Shown: in pieces, positions 1 to 5,540 of the stretch | Position numbering within the stretch: position 1 is the stretch's first letter | Layout of the letters: the number at the start of each line of letters is the position of its first letter | NCBI GenBank assembly: GCA_050115795.1 | Contig: JASFPT010000243.1 | Location: 1 to 6,189 of the forward strand | Source of the DNA: JAIPEL01 sp050115795 | GTDB lineage: Bacteria; Desulfobacterota; Desulfobacteria; Desulfobacterales; CAFBRK01 | Length of the DNA stretch: 6,189 bases | Direction: 5' to 3' | The notes under the pieces: model-generated | What the model saw: only the letters and a program-made list of their open reading frames with translations | Databases searched by the model: none | Told to the model about the DNA's origin: nothing | Made by a program: the position numbers and the translations under genes

Positions 1-188
1 TTCGCCGCGAAATGATCGGGGTCATCGAAAGCCTGGATGATGCCGCATGGAAACGGAAAGCCGCCCACCCGGAATACGCGCAGTACACTCCCTACATCCT
101 TGCCCGGCACGTGCTGATGCACGACCACTGGCACATGTACCGGATCGAGGAACTCTGGCTGACCACCGACGAATATCTGACCGAATAG
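1..188 (+). CDS. DinB-like four-helix protein, C-terminal part only
   Basis: The frame is open from the left edge (first full codon at 3) to TAG at 186-188, giving 61 residues of the C-terminus. The stretch HPEYAQYTPYILARHVLMHD, followed by HWHMYRIEELWL, resembles the last helix of DinB/YfiT-type proteins. In that superfamily a histidine-rich helix contributes to a metal site, and here several His residues lie close together with the typical IEEL ending. The fold is associated with small metal-dependent enzymes and thiol (bacillithiol or mycothiol) transferases, but the reaction cannot be read from this fragment. The stop codon overlaps the Shine-Dalgarno sequence of the next gene, so the two are probably co-transcribed. 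The family call rests on motif recall from a fragment and is moderately sure. Confidence 0.6.
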   Translation, partial: RREMIGVIESLDDAAWKRKAAHPEYAQYTPYILARHVLMHDHWHMYRIEELWLTTDEYLTE

Positions 189-197
189 GAGAAGCAG

Positions 198-932
198 ATG
201 ACCGCCACCCTGGACAATCTCAACGGAGACCAAACCACCCGGCTGCTGCTGGACATGATCCAGCGGATGATCATCCATCACGGACTCTGGTACACCGAAG
301 TCCGGCACCAGTTGGGAGAAGAAAAGGCCCTGGCCCTGCTGTCCCGGCAGGTGGAAGGCAGCCTCGGGCTCCAGCTCAAGCGGCTTTCCAAGGTGTTCGG
401 TTTTTCGATGACAGGCGGCCTTCCCGACTTTCTGCGGCAGCTTCCCGCAGACACCATGAAACAGGTCCTGGAGCAGGTATCGATCAGCTGGCTGGCCAAC
501 GACGGGATCTGGTTCCAGGCGGTGGAGCAAGACTGCGGAATGAACGACGCCAAACGCTGCAACGACACCTGCTGGGCGATCTTCTCCCCCGTGGAGGCAG
601 AATCGATCCGTCGTTTCCTGAAGCTGGACCGGCAGCCCGGGCTGGAGGGGCTGAAAAAGGCCCTGGGGTTTCGTCTCTACGCCGTGATCAACGTGCAGTC
701 CATCGTCGAGGAGAACGAAGACAGCTTCGTCTTTCAGATGAATGAATGCCGCGTCCAGGCCGCCCGGAAGCGAAAGGGGCTGGCGGATTATCCCTGCAAG
801 TCCGCGGGCCTTGTGGAATATGCCTATTTTGCCCGCACCATCGACGCCCGCATCGAGACCGAATGCGTCGGCTGCCCGCCGGACAAACACCCGGAGGAGT
901 GGTTCTGCGCATGGCGATTTACCTTGAGGTAA
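198..932 (+). CDS. Cysteine-rich DUF6125-like (ATC hydrolase-like) cytosolic protein
   Basis: A protein of 244 residues. The ATG at 198 is preceded by AGGAG at 187-191, partly inside the stop of the upstream gene, which supports this start. There is no signal peptide or membrane segment, so it is probably cytosolic. Eight cysteines are present (113, 121, 125, 184, 200, 223, 226, 237). The C-terminal block contains ECRVQAARKRKGL, YPCKSAGLVEY, FARTID and then CVGCPPDKHPEEWFCAW. This pattern matches my memory of the DUF6125 family, common in Desulfobacterota and distantly like L-2-amino-thiazoline-4-carboxylate hydrolase proteins. A metal, cluster or thiol-chemistry role is possible from the C-x2-C pair and outlying cysteines, but it is not established. 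It lies 9 nt behind the DinB-like gene in an apparent two-gene operon. The gene is certain; the family is likely; the function is unknown. Confidence 0.85.
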   Translation: MTATLDNLNGDQTTRLLLDMIQRMIIHHGLWYTEVRHQLGEEKALALLSRQVEGSLGLQLKRLSKVFGFSMTGGLPDFLRQLPADTMKQVLEQVSISWLANDGIWFQAVEQDCGMNDAKRCNDTCWAIFSPVEAESIRRFLKLDRQPGLEGLKKALGFRLYAVINVQSIVEENEDSFVFQMNECRVQAARKRKGLADYPCKSAGLVEYAYFARTIDARIETECVGCPPDKHPEEWFCAWRFTLR

Positions 933-1120
933 TTTCCGGCAGCGTACGGAAGTTCGTGCCGCATGGGCAGCGCGTCCGGGATCGAATCGGGCTCTCGTCC
1001 GGATCACGCCCCGTTTGGCGGCGTTGGCCACTGGAACCGGCCGAAAGTCCCCGATGCCGGAACGGGTGCCGGTCGGGCGGGATCCCATCCGCCGGAAGGG
1101 AAACAGGGGCACACAGGACC

Positions 1121-1546
1121 CTATTGGGGCCGGATCAGCTCGAGGCGGACCCGGGATCCATTCCAGCTCAGCAGCCGGAAGGTTTTACCGCCCATGTTGA
1201 ACCCGCTCTCGGCAAGGTCCGGATCGATTCTATGGACATAAGCGGAAGCCGGATCGAGCTGAAGCACAAAGGCGTCGAAGCGGAGCCGACCGTTTTCAAC
1301 ACCGCGGAAGACCAGGTTGAGGTCCGGCAGGCGGCAGTCCCGGTCCTTTTCGAGCTGCAGCCGGTCCCCGACAACGGCGCGGGTGTAGTCTGGCGGCGCA
1401 AAGGCCCGCCTCATGTATGTGCTGTAGCGCGGGTCCTTTTTCCCGTAAGCGAAGTAGATCCCGCCGGATGCCATAAACAAGACAACACCGGTGATAAAGA
1501 GCCGGGCGGGCCAACGCGGTTTGCGCTTGCCGTAATCCTGCCGCAT
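1121..1546 (-). CDS. Small single-pass membrane-anchored protein, unknown function
   Basis: A protein of 141 residues that I do not recognise. The basic N-terminus (residues 1-14, several Lys/Arg) is followed by one hydrophobic helix at about 15-34 (ARLFITGVVLFMASGGIYFA). About 105 polar residues with a single cysteine (Cys71) follow. By the positive-inside rule the N-terminus would be cytoplasmic and the C-terminal domain periplasmic. That domain has alternating hydrophobic stretches such as RLRFDAFVLQLDP and KTFRLLSWNGSRVRLELI, suggesting a small beta-rich fold. The ATG at 1546 has a good AGAGGAAAGG ribosome site about 8 nt upstream on the minus strand, which supports the start. A longer overlapping frame on the plus strand (746-1567) is poorer in composition and was rejected. 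The nearest clear promoter lies about 330 nt upstream (1877-1905), with a terminator in between. Confidence 0.7.
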   Translation of the reverse strand: MRQDYGKRKPRWPARLFITGVVLFMASGGIYFAYGKKDPRYSTYMRRAFAPPDYTRAVVGDRLQLEKDRDCRLPDLNLVFRGVENGRLRFDAFVLQLDPASAYVHRIDPDLAESGFNMGGKTFRLLSWNGSRVRLELIRPQ

Positions 1547-1831
1547 GGCAACGACCTTTCCTCTTGAAGACAGGCCGCCGAATCTTCAGACCCATGCCGC
1601 TATCATAAGCGGTACGAGAAACCCCGACAAGCAAAAGCTGCGCCTCTCGTTTTTCACTTGCGGAAATGGAAAGCGTGTCGCGGAATGAGCGCGCTGCAGA
1701 CCGAAAAAACCGGGTGCTCTGCGGCCTGGATGCCGCTGTGGAAAGCCCCAGCATCGCCGATCGAGATGGTCCCCCGGCGGAAGGAACGCCAAGACGCAGG
1801 GGGACAGGGCCGTATGGAGCCGCCTCAATAA
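1547..1831 (-). other. Long gene-free leader upstream of the membrane-protein gene
   Basis: This stretch between the 1121-1546 gene and the terminator at 1832-1859 has no convincing gene. Open frames exist on both strands (for example minus 1586-1876), but their composition is low-complexity and Arg/Pro-rich, with no good ribosome site. If the promoter at 1877-1905 reads through the terminator, this becomes a long 5' leader. It contains a small perfect hairpin CCGCT-atcata-AGCGG at 1597-1612, some 50 nt before the start codon. I recognise no riboswitch consensus in it. Confidence 0.4.
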
Positions 1832-1843
1832 AAAAGCCGCCTC
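1818..1843. repeat. Duplicated terminator arm (AGCCGCCTC twice)
   Basis: AGCCGCCTC occurs at 1818-1826 and again at 1835-1843. The second copy is one arm of the terminator hairpin at 1832-1859. In minus-strand RNA the promoter-proximal arm (AGCCGCCUC, from 1856-1848) could therefore pair with either of two identical GAGGCGGCU copies. The near copy makes the terminator. The far copy makes an alternative hairpin that loops out the near copy and the U-run. The repeat is directly visible; any regulatory meaning is inference. Confidence 0.55.
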
Positions 1844-1859
1844 GGCTGAGGCGGCTTTT
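1832..1859 (-). terminator. Intrinsic terminator, perfect 12-bp stem
   Basis: AAAAGCCGCCTC at 1832-1843 pairs perfectly with GAGGCGGCTTTT at 1848-1859 around a 4-nt loop (GGCT). Read on the minus strand the stem ends in a run of six U followed by AUU (down to about 1828), a textbook rho-independent terminator. On the plus strand only four U follow, so plus-strand action would be weaker. It lies about 10 nt below the likely start of the minus-strand promoter at 1877-1905 and about 170 nt below the dehalogenase stop codon, so it may also stop read-through from that gene. Confidence 0.8.
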
Positions 1860-1876
1860 CCAAACTGGTGAGGCAT

Positions 1877-1905
1877 ATTAAATCACAATTTTATGGTTTT
1901 GTCAA
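1877..1905 (-). promoter_or_regulatory. Strong sigma70-type promoter, minus strand
   Basis: On the minus strand a perfect -35 hexamer TTGACA (1905-1900) is separated by exactly 17 nt of AT-rich spacer from a -10 hexamer TTTAAT (1882-1877), which matches TATAAT at five of six positions. Transcription would begin near 1870. It is the best promoter I can see in the window. The first thing downstream is the terminator hairpin at 1832-1859, so most transcripts would be only about 45 nt long unless termination is prevented. The next gene in this direction is the membrane-protein gene starting at 1546. Confidence 0.65.
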
Positions 1906-2010
1906 CCTCCTCTTTTCCAGGAGAAGGCCGGAATGCCCGCCGAAAATTTATATTTTGTATGTTTTCGTAATCTTACACAAGAAAGGCATCGGGCCGCCCC
2001 CGCGATCGAA

Positions 2011-2029
2011 AGCGACAGGACCCGTCGCT
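2011..2029 (-). terminator. Weak hairpin at the end of the dehalogenase gene
   Basis: AGCGAC at 2011-2016 and GTCGCT at 2024-2029 form a perfect 6-bp stem with a 7-nt loop, beginning at the last base of the dehalogenase stop codon. No real U-run follows on either strand, so termination is doubtful. It may only slow decay of the mRNA end. Confidence 0.25.
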
Positions 2030-2715
2030 CATCGGCCCAGCAGCGCCGGCAGGTCGGAAAGGGTGTTGATTTCCGCGTCGATGTCGCCGGGAAGCCTTTC
2101 GGGCGCCTGGCCGAAGCGGTTGACCCAGGCCACGTGGAAACCGAATGCGGCCGCACCGGAGGCGTCCCAGGCGTTGGAGGACATGAACACGATCCGGTCG
2201 GCTGAAATCCCGAGGGACTCGGGACCCATCCCGTAGACCCTTGGATCGGGCTTGTAGATCCCCACCGCCTCCACCGAAAGGAGTCGGTCCATATGAGCCT
2301 CGATTCCGGCGCTTTTGACCGCCGCTTCGAGCATGTCCGGCGTCCCGTTGGACAGAATCGCGCAGGTGAACCCCATTGCCTTCAGGTCGGTGAGCACCTG
2401 GGGCACCTCGGGGTAGCAATCCAGAGAGAGATAGGCGGCCATCAGGTCTTTTTTAAGCCCGTCGTCTTCAACCCCGTGCATCTCGAAGGCATAGTCCAGG
2501 GCCTGTCCGGTCACCTGCCAGAAGTCCGCATGCCGGCCCATCAGGCTTCGGAGCCAAGTGTACTGGAGCTGCTTGGTGCGCCAGGTTTCCGACACCGCAG
2601 AAGCCTTGTCGCCCAGGCGGTCGGTGTGGCGGCCCACGGCCGAGTGAACGTCGAACAAGGTTCCGTAGGCATCGAACACGCAGGCCTCGATGCCCTCGAT
2701 TCTTTTTTCCGTCAT
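2029..2715 (-). CDS. Haloacid dehalogenase, type II (L-2-haloacid dehalogenase family)
   Basis: A 228-residue cytosolic protein of the HAD superfamily, typical length for type II haloacid dehalogenases. These hydrolyse L-2-haloalkanoic acids to D-2-hydroxy acids through an aspartyl-ester intermediate. All the key residues I can place by analogy with the well-studied Pseudomonas enzymes are present. They are nucleophile Asp15 and Thr19 (FDAYGTLFDV), Arg46 (substrate carboxylate), Ser122-Asn123 (ILSNGTPDML), Lys155 and Tyr161 (YKPDPRVY), and Ser179, Asn181 and Asp184 in SSNAWDA. The SSNAWD signature separates true dehalogenases from generic HAD phosphatases, which favours this specificity. The natural substrate remains unknown. 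The ATG at 2715 follows a G-rich ribosome site (AGGGGGG) about 7 nt upstream. It lies 164 nt downstream of the molybdoenzyme gene on the same strand. No clear promoter or terminator was seen in that gap, so co-transcription is possible. Confidence 0.93.
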   Translation of the reverse strand: MTEKRIEGIEACVFDAYGTLFDVHSAVGRHTDRLGDKASAVSETWRTKQLQYTWLRSLMGRHADFWQVTGQALDYAFEMHGVEDDGLKKDLMAAYLSLDCYPEVPQVLTDLKAMGFTCAILSNGTPDMLEAAVKSAGIEAHMDRLLSVEAVGIYKPDPRVYGMGPESLGISADRIVFMSSNAWDASGAAAFGFHVAWVNRFGQAPERLPGDIDAEINTLSDLPALLGR

Positions 2716-2879
2716 TTCAGGCCCCCCTGGAATTTTCCGGTTAGCCGTTGTTTGATCCGATTTTCAGGACCCGATGGACCCGATAGGGCGCAAAGATCGA
2801 CAAGAGCCTTTTTCCCCGACAAAACGCATTTTGGGGCGATTCTGGCGCCTTGGCGGTCCCATGGTCCGCGGCCGAATCT

Positions 2880-3536
2880 TTACCGGTCGACCACCGAAAT
2901 GCGGTCTACGTATTTGATCCACTTGCCGCCGTAGTGGTCCTCGGCCACCAGGCGCACCGGAAAGCCGTGGCGCTGGGGAAGCGGCTGCCCATTGACCTCG
3001 TAGGCCAGAAAGACCCGGTCGGTGCGAATCTCTTCCAGGTCGAATCGCGCCCTTCGCTCCCGCGGATGATTCGGCCCCCGGAAAACCACCGCCTTGGCAT
3101 CGGAGCGAACCCCGGCCGCATCCAGCACGCCGTTCACCGAAACGCCCTTCCAGCGTCCGTTGTATGCGAAAAACCCCGGGCAGATGAGCAGGACGTTTCG
3201 CTCGACGGCCGGCATGGCAAGAAGTTCGTCGTAGGTGAAGGTGCCCGGTCGGTCGACGGCACCGCCCACCTCCAGTTTCCAGTTTTCCTTCGAAATGCTG
3301 TAGTTCGTCTGGCCCATGGTGTCGAACTGCTCCATGGGCGTCACCTCCAGCTCCCTGGTGTCCAGGTCGGCCGGATCTTCGCCGACCAGGGTGCTCATCC
3401 GGGTGCCTTTGGGAAGCACCCGCCGTTTCACCTCGGCGTAGACAAAGCGAATCCCGGCACCGGCCAGCCCCCAGAGGGCCCAAAATCCTGCACCGACGGC
3501 CGTGATGATCCGGATGGCCTCGCGGCGGGTTTTCAT
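2880..3536 (-). CDS. Tat-exported molybdopterin-dependent oxidoreductase (SUOX/YedY-fold)
   Basis: A 218-residue protein of the sulfite-oxidase-like molybdopterin-binding domain family. The N-terminus MKTRREAIRIITAV has a twin-arginine pair (Arg4-Arg5), then a hydrophobic stretch to about residue 34, indicating Tat export as a folded cofactor-loaded protein, either cleaved or left as an anchor. The cofactor domain runs from about 85 to 217. Cys119 in NVLLICPGFFAYNGRWKGVS sits where the family has its Mo-coordinating cysteine, followed by the usual W-x-G-V motif (129-132) and the C-terminal block GFPVRLVAEDHYGGKWIKYV. It is shorter than MsrP/YedY, and no membrane heme subunit like YedZ is encoded nearby, so its electron partner and substrate cannot be inferred. 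The ATG at 3536 has AAAGGGGAT about 9 nt upstream. A TGA-interrupted membrane frame ends 46 nt upstream on the same strand. Confidence 0.88.
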   Translation of the reverse strand: MKTRREAIRIITAVGAGFWALWGLAGAGIRFVYAEVKRRVLPKGTRMSTLVGEDPADLDTRELEVTPMEQFDTMGQTNYSISKENWKLEVGGAVDRPGTFTYDELLAMPAVERNVLLICPGFFAYNGRWKGVSVNGVLDAAGVRSDAKAVVFRGPNHPRERRARFDLEEIRTDRVFLAYEVNGQPLPQRHGFPVRLVAEDHYGGKWIKYVDRISVVDR

Positions 3537-3582
3537 CTTCGATATCCCCTTTCGGACAGACCGGCTCAGGATTCGGCAACCA

Positions 3583-3837
3583 TCAGGGACCGCATTCTTC
3601 GACTTGCAGGCACCCCTTGCCGCCTTGGGTCGGCCGGCCGGATTCGGTTCGGGTTGCAGGAAGACTCGCCGTCTTCGATTGGATCAACGCCAGCAGGACA
3701 ATCGCCGAAAAGGACCACATGGACATGCGCAGTACCGAAAGGAGGTGATCATGGCGTTTCAGCGACCAGATGCTCAGGCGGATTCACAGGTGCTTCCACC
3801 TTTCGTGGGTTGTCGCGGTGCTGCGCCGATCGCTCAT
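3583..3837 (-). pseudogene. Small membrane-protein frame broken by an in-frame TGA
   Basis: ATG at 3837 follows a purine-rich AGAAAGGGGGGG site and starts MSDRRSTATTHERWKHL, ending at TGA (3784-3786). The very same frame then stays open for 66 more codons to TGA at 3583-3585. That second part has a basic run (SLKRHDHLLSVLRM), a hydrophobic helix (SMWSFSAIVLLALI) and a polar tail with two cysteines (GCLQVEECGP). GC-rich third positions run through both parts. A CGA-to-TGA change, or a TGG-to-TGA change, would turn one 84-residue protein into this arrangement. Alternatives are a 17-residue leader peptide, or a separate short gene from the internal ATG in LRMSMW (about 48 residues), which has no ribosome site. 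It lies just upstream of the molybdoenzyme gene and might have been its small membrane partner, but I recognise no family. Confidence 0.35.
3738..3750 (+). promoter_or_regulatory. Full-length Shine-Dalgarno match on the opposite strand
   Basis: AAAGGAGGTGATC is complementary to 13 nt of the usual 3' end of bacterial 16S rRNA and is followed directly by ATG at 3751 (five bases after GGAGG). The frame it would start is only 34 residues long (3751-3855, MAFQRPDAQADSQVLP...), of poor composition, and antisense to the interrupted minus-strand frame. There the same bases are simply codons for HDHLLS. The match is real, but its use is doubtful. Confidence 0.2.
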
Positions 3838-3960
3838 GGCCCCCCCTTTCTCTGATGCCCTGTGGGCGGCGTCCGGCCCTGTCCCTTGTCTTGTAACGCT
3901 AGTGCCGGAATTTTGGTTCCGCAACCGGATGAAGCTGAAAAGGACATCCTTTTTGCCAGG

Positions 3961-3988
3961 TTGAGGAAGCCTGTCGAAGGTCTGAACG
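3961..3988. repeat. Possible remnant of a CCTTCGACAGG-type dispersed repeat
   Basis: AGCCTGTCGAAGGTCTGAACG (central part, within 3968-3988) resembles the widespread GAGCCTGTCGAAGGG...GAACG palindromic repeat seen between genes in many bacteria. Only one copy is visible in this window and it is diverged. The call rests on recall of that motif. Confidence 0.25.
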
Positions 3989-4060
3989 CTTCTGTTGCAA
4001 AGCACGGTTTTTGCCCTGAAAGAGGCGGTGCCACAACGGCATGAGCCGCAGGGCCCATTG

Positions 4061-4076
4061 GCACGGCAAACCGTGC
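4061..4076. repeat. Perfect inverted repeat GCACGG-caaa-CCGTGC
   Basis: Six-base arms with a 4-nt loop form a short stable hairpin. No U-run follows on either strand, so it is not a standard terminator. An operator or a chance hairpin are the alternatives. Confidence 0.35.
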
Positions 4077-4243
4077 GCCGCGAGGATGATGTTATGAGGG
4101 TAAAATAATAGCGCCAGGCATCCACTGACGCGGGGAGCTCGTCACAGAGCCTTGCCCGGTGTGCAATTGCAGGGATCAGCGTCCCGCATGGTCGAACATC
4201 GAATGCGGAATGCCGTTTTGACACCCAAGCGCCGGTGCATACC

Positions 4244-4259
4244 TTTTTCTCAAGAAAAA
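4244..4259. repeat. Short palindrome in the TPR gene leader
   Basis: TTTTTCT and AGAAAAA flank a 2-nt centre, giving a perfect 16-bp inverted repeat 41 nt before the TPR start codon. It could be a regulator site or may simply reflect local A/T runs. Confidence 0.3.
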
Positions 4260-4300
4260 CAGACAAGACGCATCTTAACCGGTTGATGATCGGAGGAATC

Positions 4301-4798
4301 ATGAAGACGAACACTGCATTTCTCATCTTTTTGGTCGGTCTTTTTGCCGCTTCCACTGCCCTGGCTGCCGGCAGTTCGTATAAGGCCCCTTCGGTGTCCA
4401 AGGACATCCAATACTACAACAAGGGGGTCGACCTGATGATGGACAAGAAATTCGCCGGGGCAGAAAAACAGTTCCGCAAGGCGCTCGACCGCAACGAAGA
4501 CCTGGCCGAGGCCCACAACAACCTTGCCTATACACTGAGAAAGCAAGGGCCGGAACACTTCGATGAAGCGTTGAAGCATTACAACCGTGCCATTCAGTTA
4601 AAGCCCGGTCTCCCGGAGCCATACATGTACCGCGGAGTGCTGTACGTTCAGATGGGTAACAAGGAAAAGGCCCTGGAAGACCACGAAAAACTCGTTTCCA
4701 TGAACTCGGATCTGGCCAAGGAACTGGAGTACGTGGTGGTCAACGGACGTGAAAAAGAGCCGGAGCAGTTTTTCGGGGTGTCCAAAACGCTGCAGTAG
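4301..4798 (+). CDS. Periplasmic TPR-repeat protein
   Basis: A 165-residue protein with an N-terminal signal peptide: MKTNTAFLIFLVGLFAASTA then LAAGSS, with likely cleavage near residues 22-23 (ALA-A). Three tetratricopeptide repeats follow, at about 35-68 (YYNKGVDLMMDKKFAGAEKQ), 69-104 (AEAHNNLAYTLRKQG...HFDEALKHYNRAIQ, with a short insertion) and 105-138 (PEPYMYRGVLYVQMGNKEKA). A charged tail ends in FFGVSKTLQ. TPRs are helical scaffolds for protein-protein contacts, so a role in a periplasmic complex is likely, but no partner is visible. The frame extends upstream to an ATG at 4235. I chose the ATG at 4301 because GGAGG lies at 4292-4296 and the signal peptide begins exactly there. It stands alone on the plus strand, with no clear promoter. 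A nested inverted repeat follows about 50 nt after the stop. Confidence 0.9.
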   Translation: MKTNTAFLIFLVGLFAASTALAAGSSYKAPSVSKDIQYYNKGVDLMMDKKFAGAEKQFRKALDRNEDLAEAHNNLAYTLRKQGPEHFDEALKHYNRAIQLKPGLPEPYMYRGVLYVQMGNKEKALEDHEKLVSMNSDLAKELEYVVVNGREKEPEQFFGVSKTLQ

Positions 4799-5297
4799 GC
4801 GGACGACATCACCCTCGGCTTTGAGCCCGGGTTCGAATCCGGATTTCAATGGCCGGTTCGGGACAGATTTGGCCGGTTTCCGTTCCCCCTCTCCGGCCGC
4901 ATAGAGCCCGTACCGGCCGATCCATTTTATGAAGGGGCGGTGGGGCTTGAGGGGAGGCTATTGGGCACTTATTCCAACTTTTCTGGAGTCCATCGTTTGC
5001 CCCCAACAAAGGCTTTGAACGGGCACGAACACCAGATAACCTCGATCCTGTGAAGGATGTATCATGGAAGCCGTATGGGCTTCAGGCTCGCCCATAAAAA
5101 GGCGCTCATAAGCCAGTGCTGATCGATCATAACCGGCCTCCCGGATTCTTGGTTCCGGTCCGGGTCGCCCGGACGCTTTCGATCCAAGACAGGGCGAACT
5201 CCCCAGCCGTCGGGGCTCCCAGAAGTATACCGCCCTCTTCCGGAATCGCCTGTCGCCAGATTGTGTGCCTGGAGGCGACAAAAAGCCCCAAAATACT
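4799..5297. other. Gene-free stretch with possible decayed coding scraps
   Basis: No intact gene is seen in these ~500 nt. On the minus strand two open pieces in different frames adjoin. One (5297-5127) reads ...IWRQAIPEEGGILLGAPTAG and ends in TGA. The other covers about 5140-4958 and contains SALAYERLFMGEPEAHTAS. A single frameshift near 5140 would join them. Their composition is more protein-like than a usual shadow frame, suggesting a degraded gene, but I recognise no family firmly. A nested inverted repeat lies at 4851-4918. Confidence 0.35.
4851..4918. repeat. Nested double inverted repeat (GGCCGG / CCGGCC)
   Basis: GGCCGG occurs at 4851-4856 and 4871-4876, and its complement CCGGCC (the same word reversed) at 4893-4898 and 4913-4918. 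The outer pair extends to a perfect 7-bp stem (GGCCGGT with ACCGGCC), and the inner pair makes a 6-bp stem with a 16-nt loop. Spacing between arms is 20, 22 and 20 nt, so the layout is nearly symmetric. It lies 52 nt after the TPR stop codon and lacks a U-run. It may act as an mRNA end structure or a protein-binding site. Confidence 0.45.
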
Positions 5298-5352
5298 TTA
5301 CTCTCCGTTCGCTGTCCTTTGCAGCCGTTGTTGCAACAATTCTGATGTTTCA

Positions 5353-5371
5353 GGAACTGACCCTATTTTCC
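5353..5371. repeat. Possible element junction sequence
   Basis: GGAACTGACCCTATTTTCC lies exactly where similarity to the LprI domain stops. Its ends (GGAA...TTCC) are inverted. It recalls GGGTCAG...-type ends of small REP-like or transposon-derived elements, and a perfect palindrome TTGTTGCAACAA lies close by at 5328-5339. This is recall and position only; no second copy is present in the window. Confidence 0.2.
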
Positions 5372-5518
5372 ACAGAACCCCGGGGGCGCCGGCGAGGGAA
5401 CCTTCCAGCTTCCGGTAATAGCGATTCATCTCGGCATCCAGTGCAGCCAGATCCAGATCCGAACAGATCAGCTCCTCCACAGAAGAGTCCGCCTGGTCGC
5501 AGTCGAAACCTGCCCTGA

Positions 5519-5540
5519 CCGGCCTTCCGGAAGCAGCCGG
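5519..5540. repeat. Imperfect palindrome in the broken signal-peptide region
   Basis: CCGGC (5519-5523) and GCCGG (5536-5540) flank the perfect palindrome CTTCCGGAAG (5524-5533), with a 2-nt bulge. It sits between the out-of-frame ATG at 5554 and the LprI-like domain. Such a structure could have favoured the deletion that broke the gene. Confidence 0.4.

Larger units (their letters stand above)
3838..4300. other. Intergenic region between divergent genes
   Basis: These 463 nt separate the minus-strand frame starting at 3837 from the plus-strand TPR gene at 4301. A minus-strand frame is open through most of it (3784-4407), but its translation is Cys/Arg-rich and unlike a protein. The region contains a possible remnant of a common dispersed repeat (3961-3988), a perfect inverted repeat (4061-4076) and a short palindrome (4244-4259). 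A TTGACA at 4218-4223 could be a -35 element for the TPR gene, but no good -10 lies 16-18 nt away. A TAAAAT at 4101-4106 lacks a matching -35. Confidence 0.4.

Noticed and set aside
47..745. 232-residue plus-strand open frame over the DinB-like and DUF6125-like genes
   Set aside because: Out-of-frame shadow of two better supported genes, with Arg/Pro-rich low-quality translation.
1076..1093. Hairpin GGCGG...CCGCC below the small membrane-protein gene
   Set aside because: Imperfect stem with a bulge and no U-run on either strand, so not called as a terminator.
746..1567. 273-residue plus-strand open frame opposite the small membrane protein
   Set aside because: Pro/Arg/Gly-rich translation, no ribosome site, overlaps the end of the DUF6125-like gene; typical antisense shadow in GC-rich DNA.
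2768..2784. Tandem GACCCGAT repeat, two copies at 9-nt spacing
   Set aside because: Only two short copies in a GC-rich gap; chance cannot be excluded.
3784..3786. Selenocysteine at the in-frame TGA
   Set aside because: No C-x2-U or other redox context and no obvious SECIS-like stem directly after the codon.
2850..3896. 348-residue plus-strand open frame covering the molybdoenzyme
   Set aside because: Antisense to a gene with clear family motifs; open only because of high GC.
3784..4407. 207-residue minus-strand open frame across the intergenic region
   Set aside because: Overlaps the TPR start region antisense and has Cys/Arg-rich, low-quality composition; only its last 17 codons, from ATG at 3837, have a ribosome site.
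4821..4845. tRNA-like T-arm (GGGTTCGAATCC)
   Set aside because: The T-stem pairs poorly and no acceptor, D-arm, anticodon arm or CCA lies around it; it is a near-palindrome CCGG...TTCGAA...CCGG. An attachment-site remnant cannot be shown without a partner copy.
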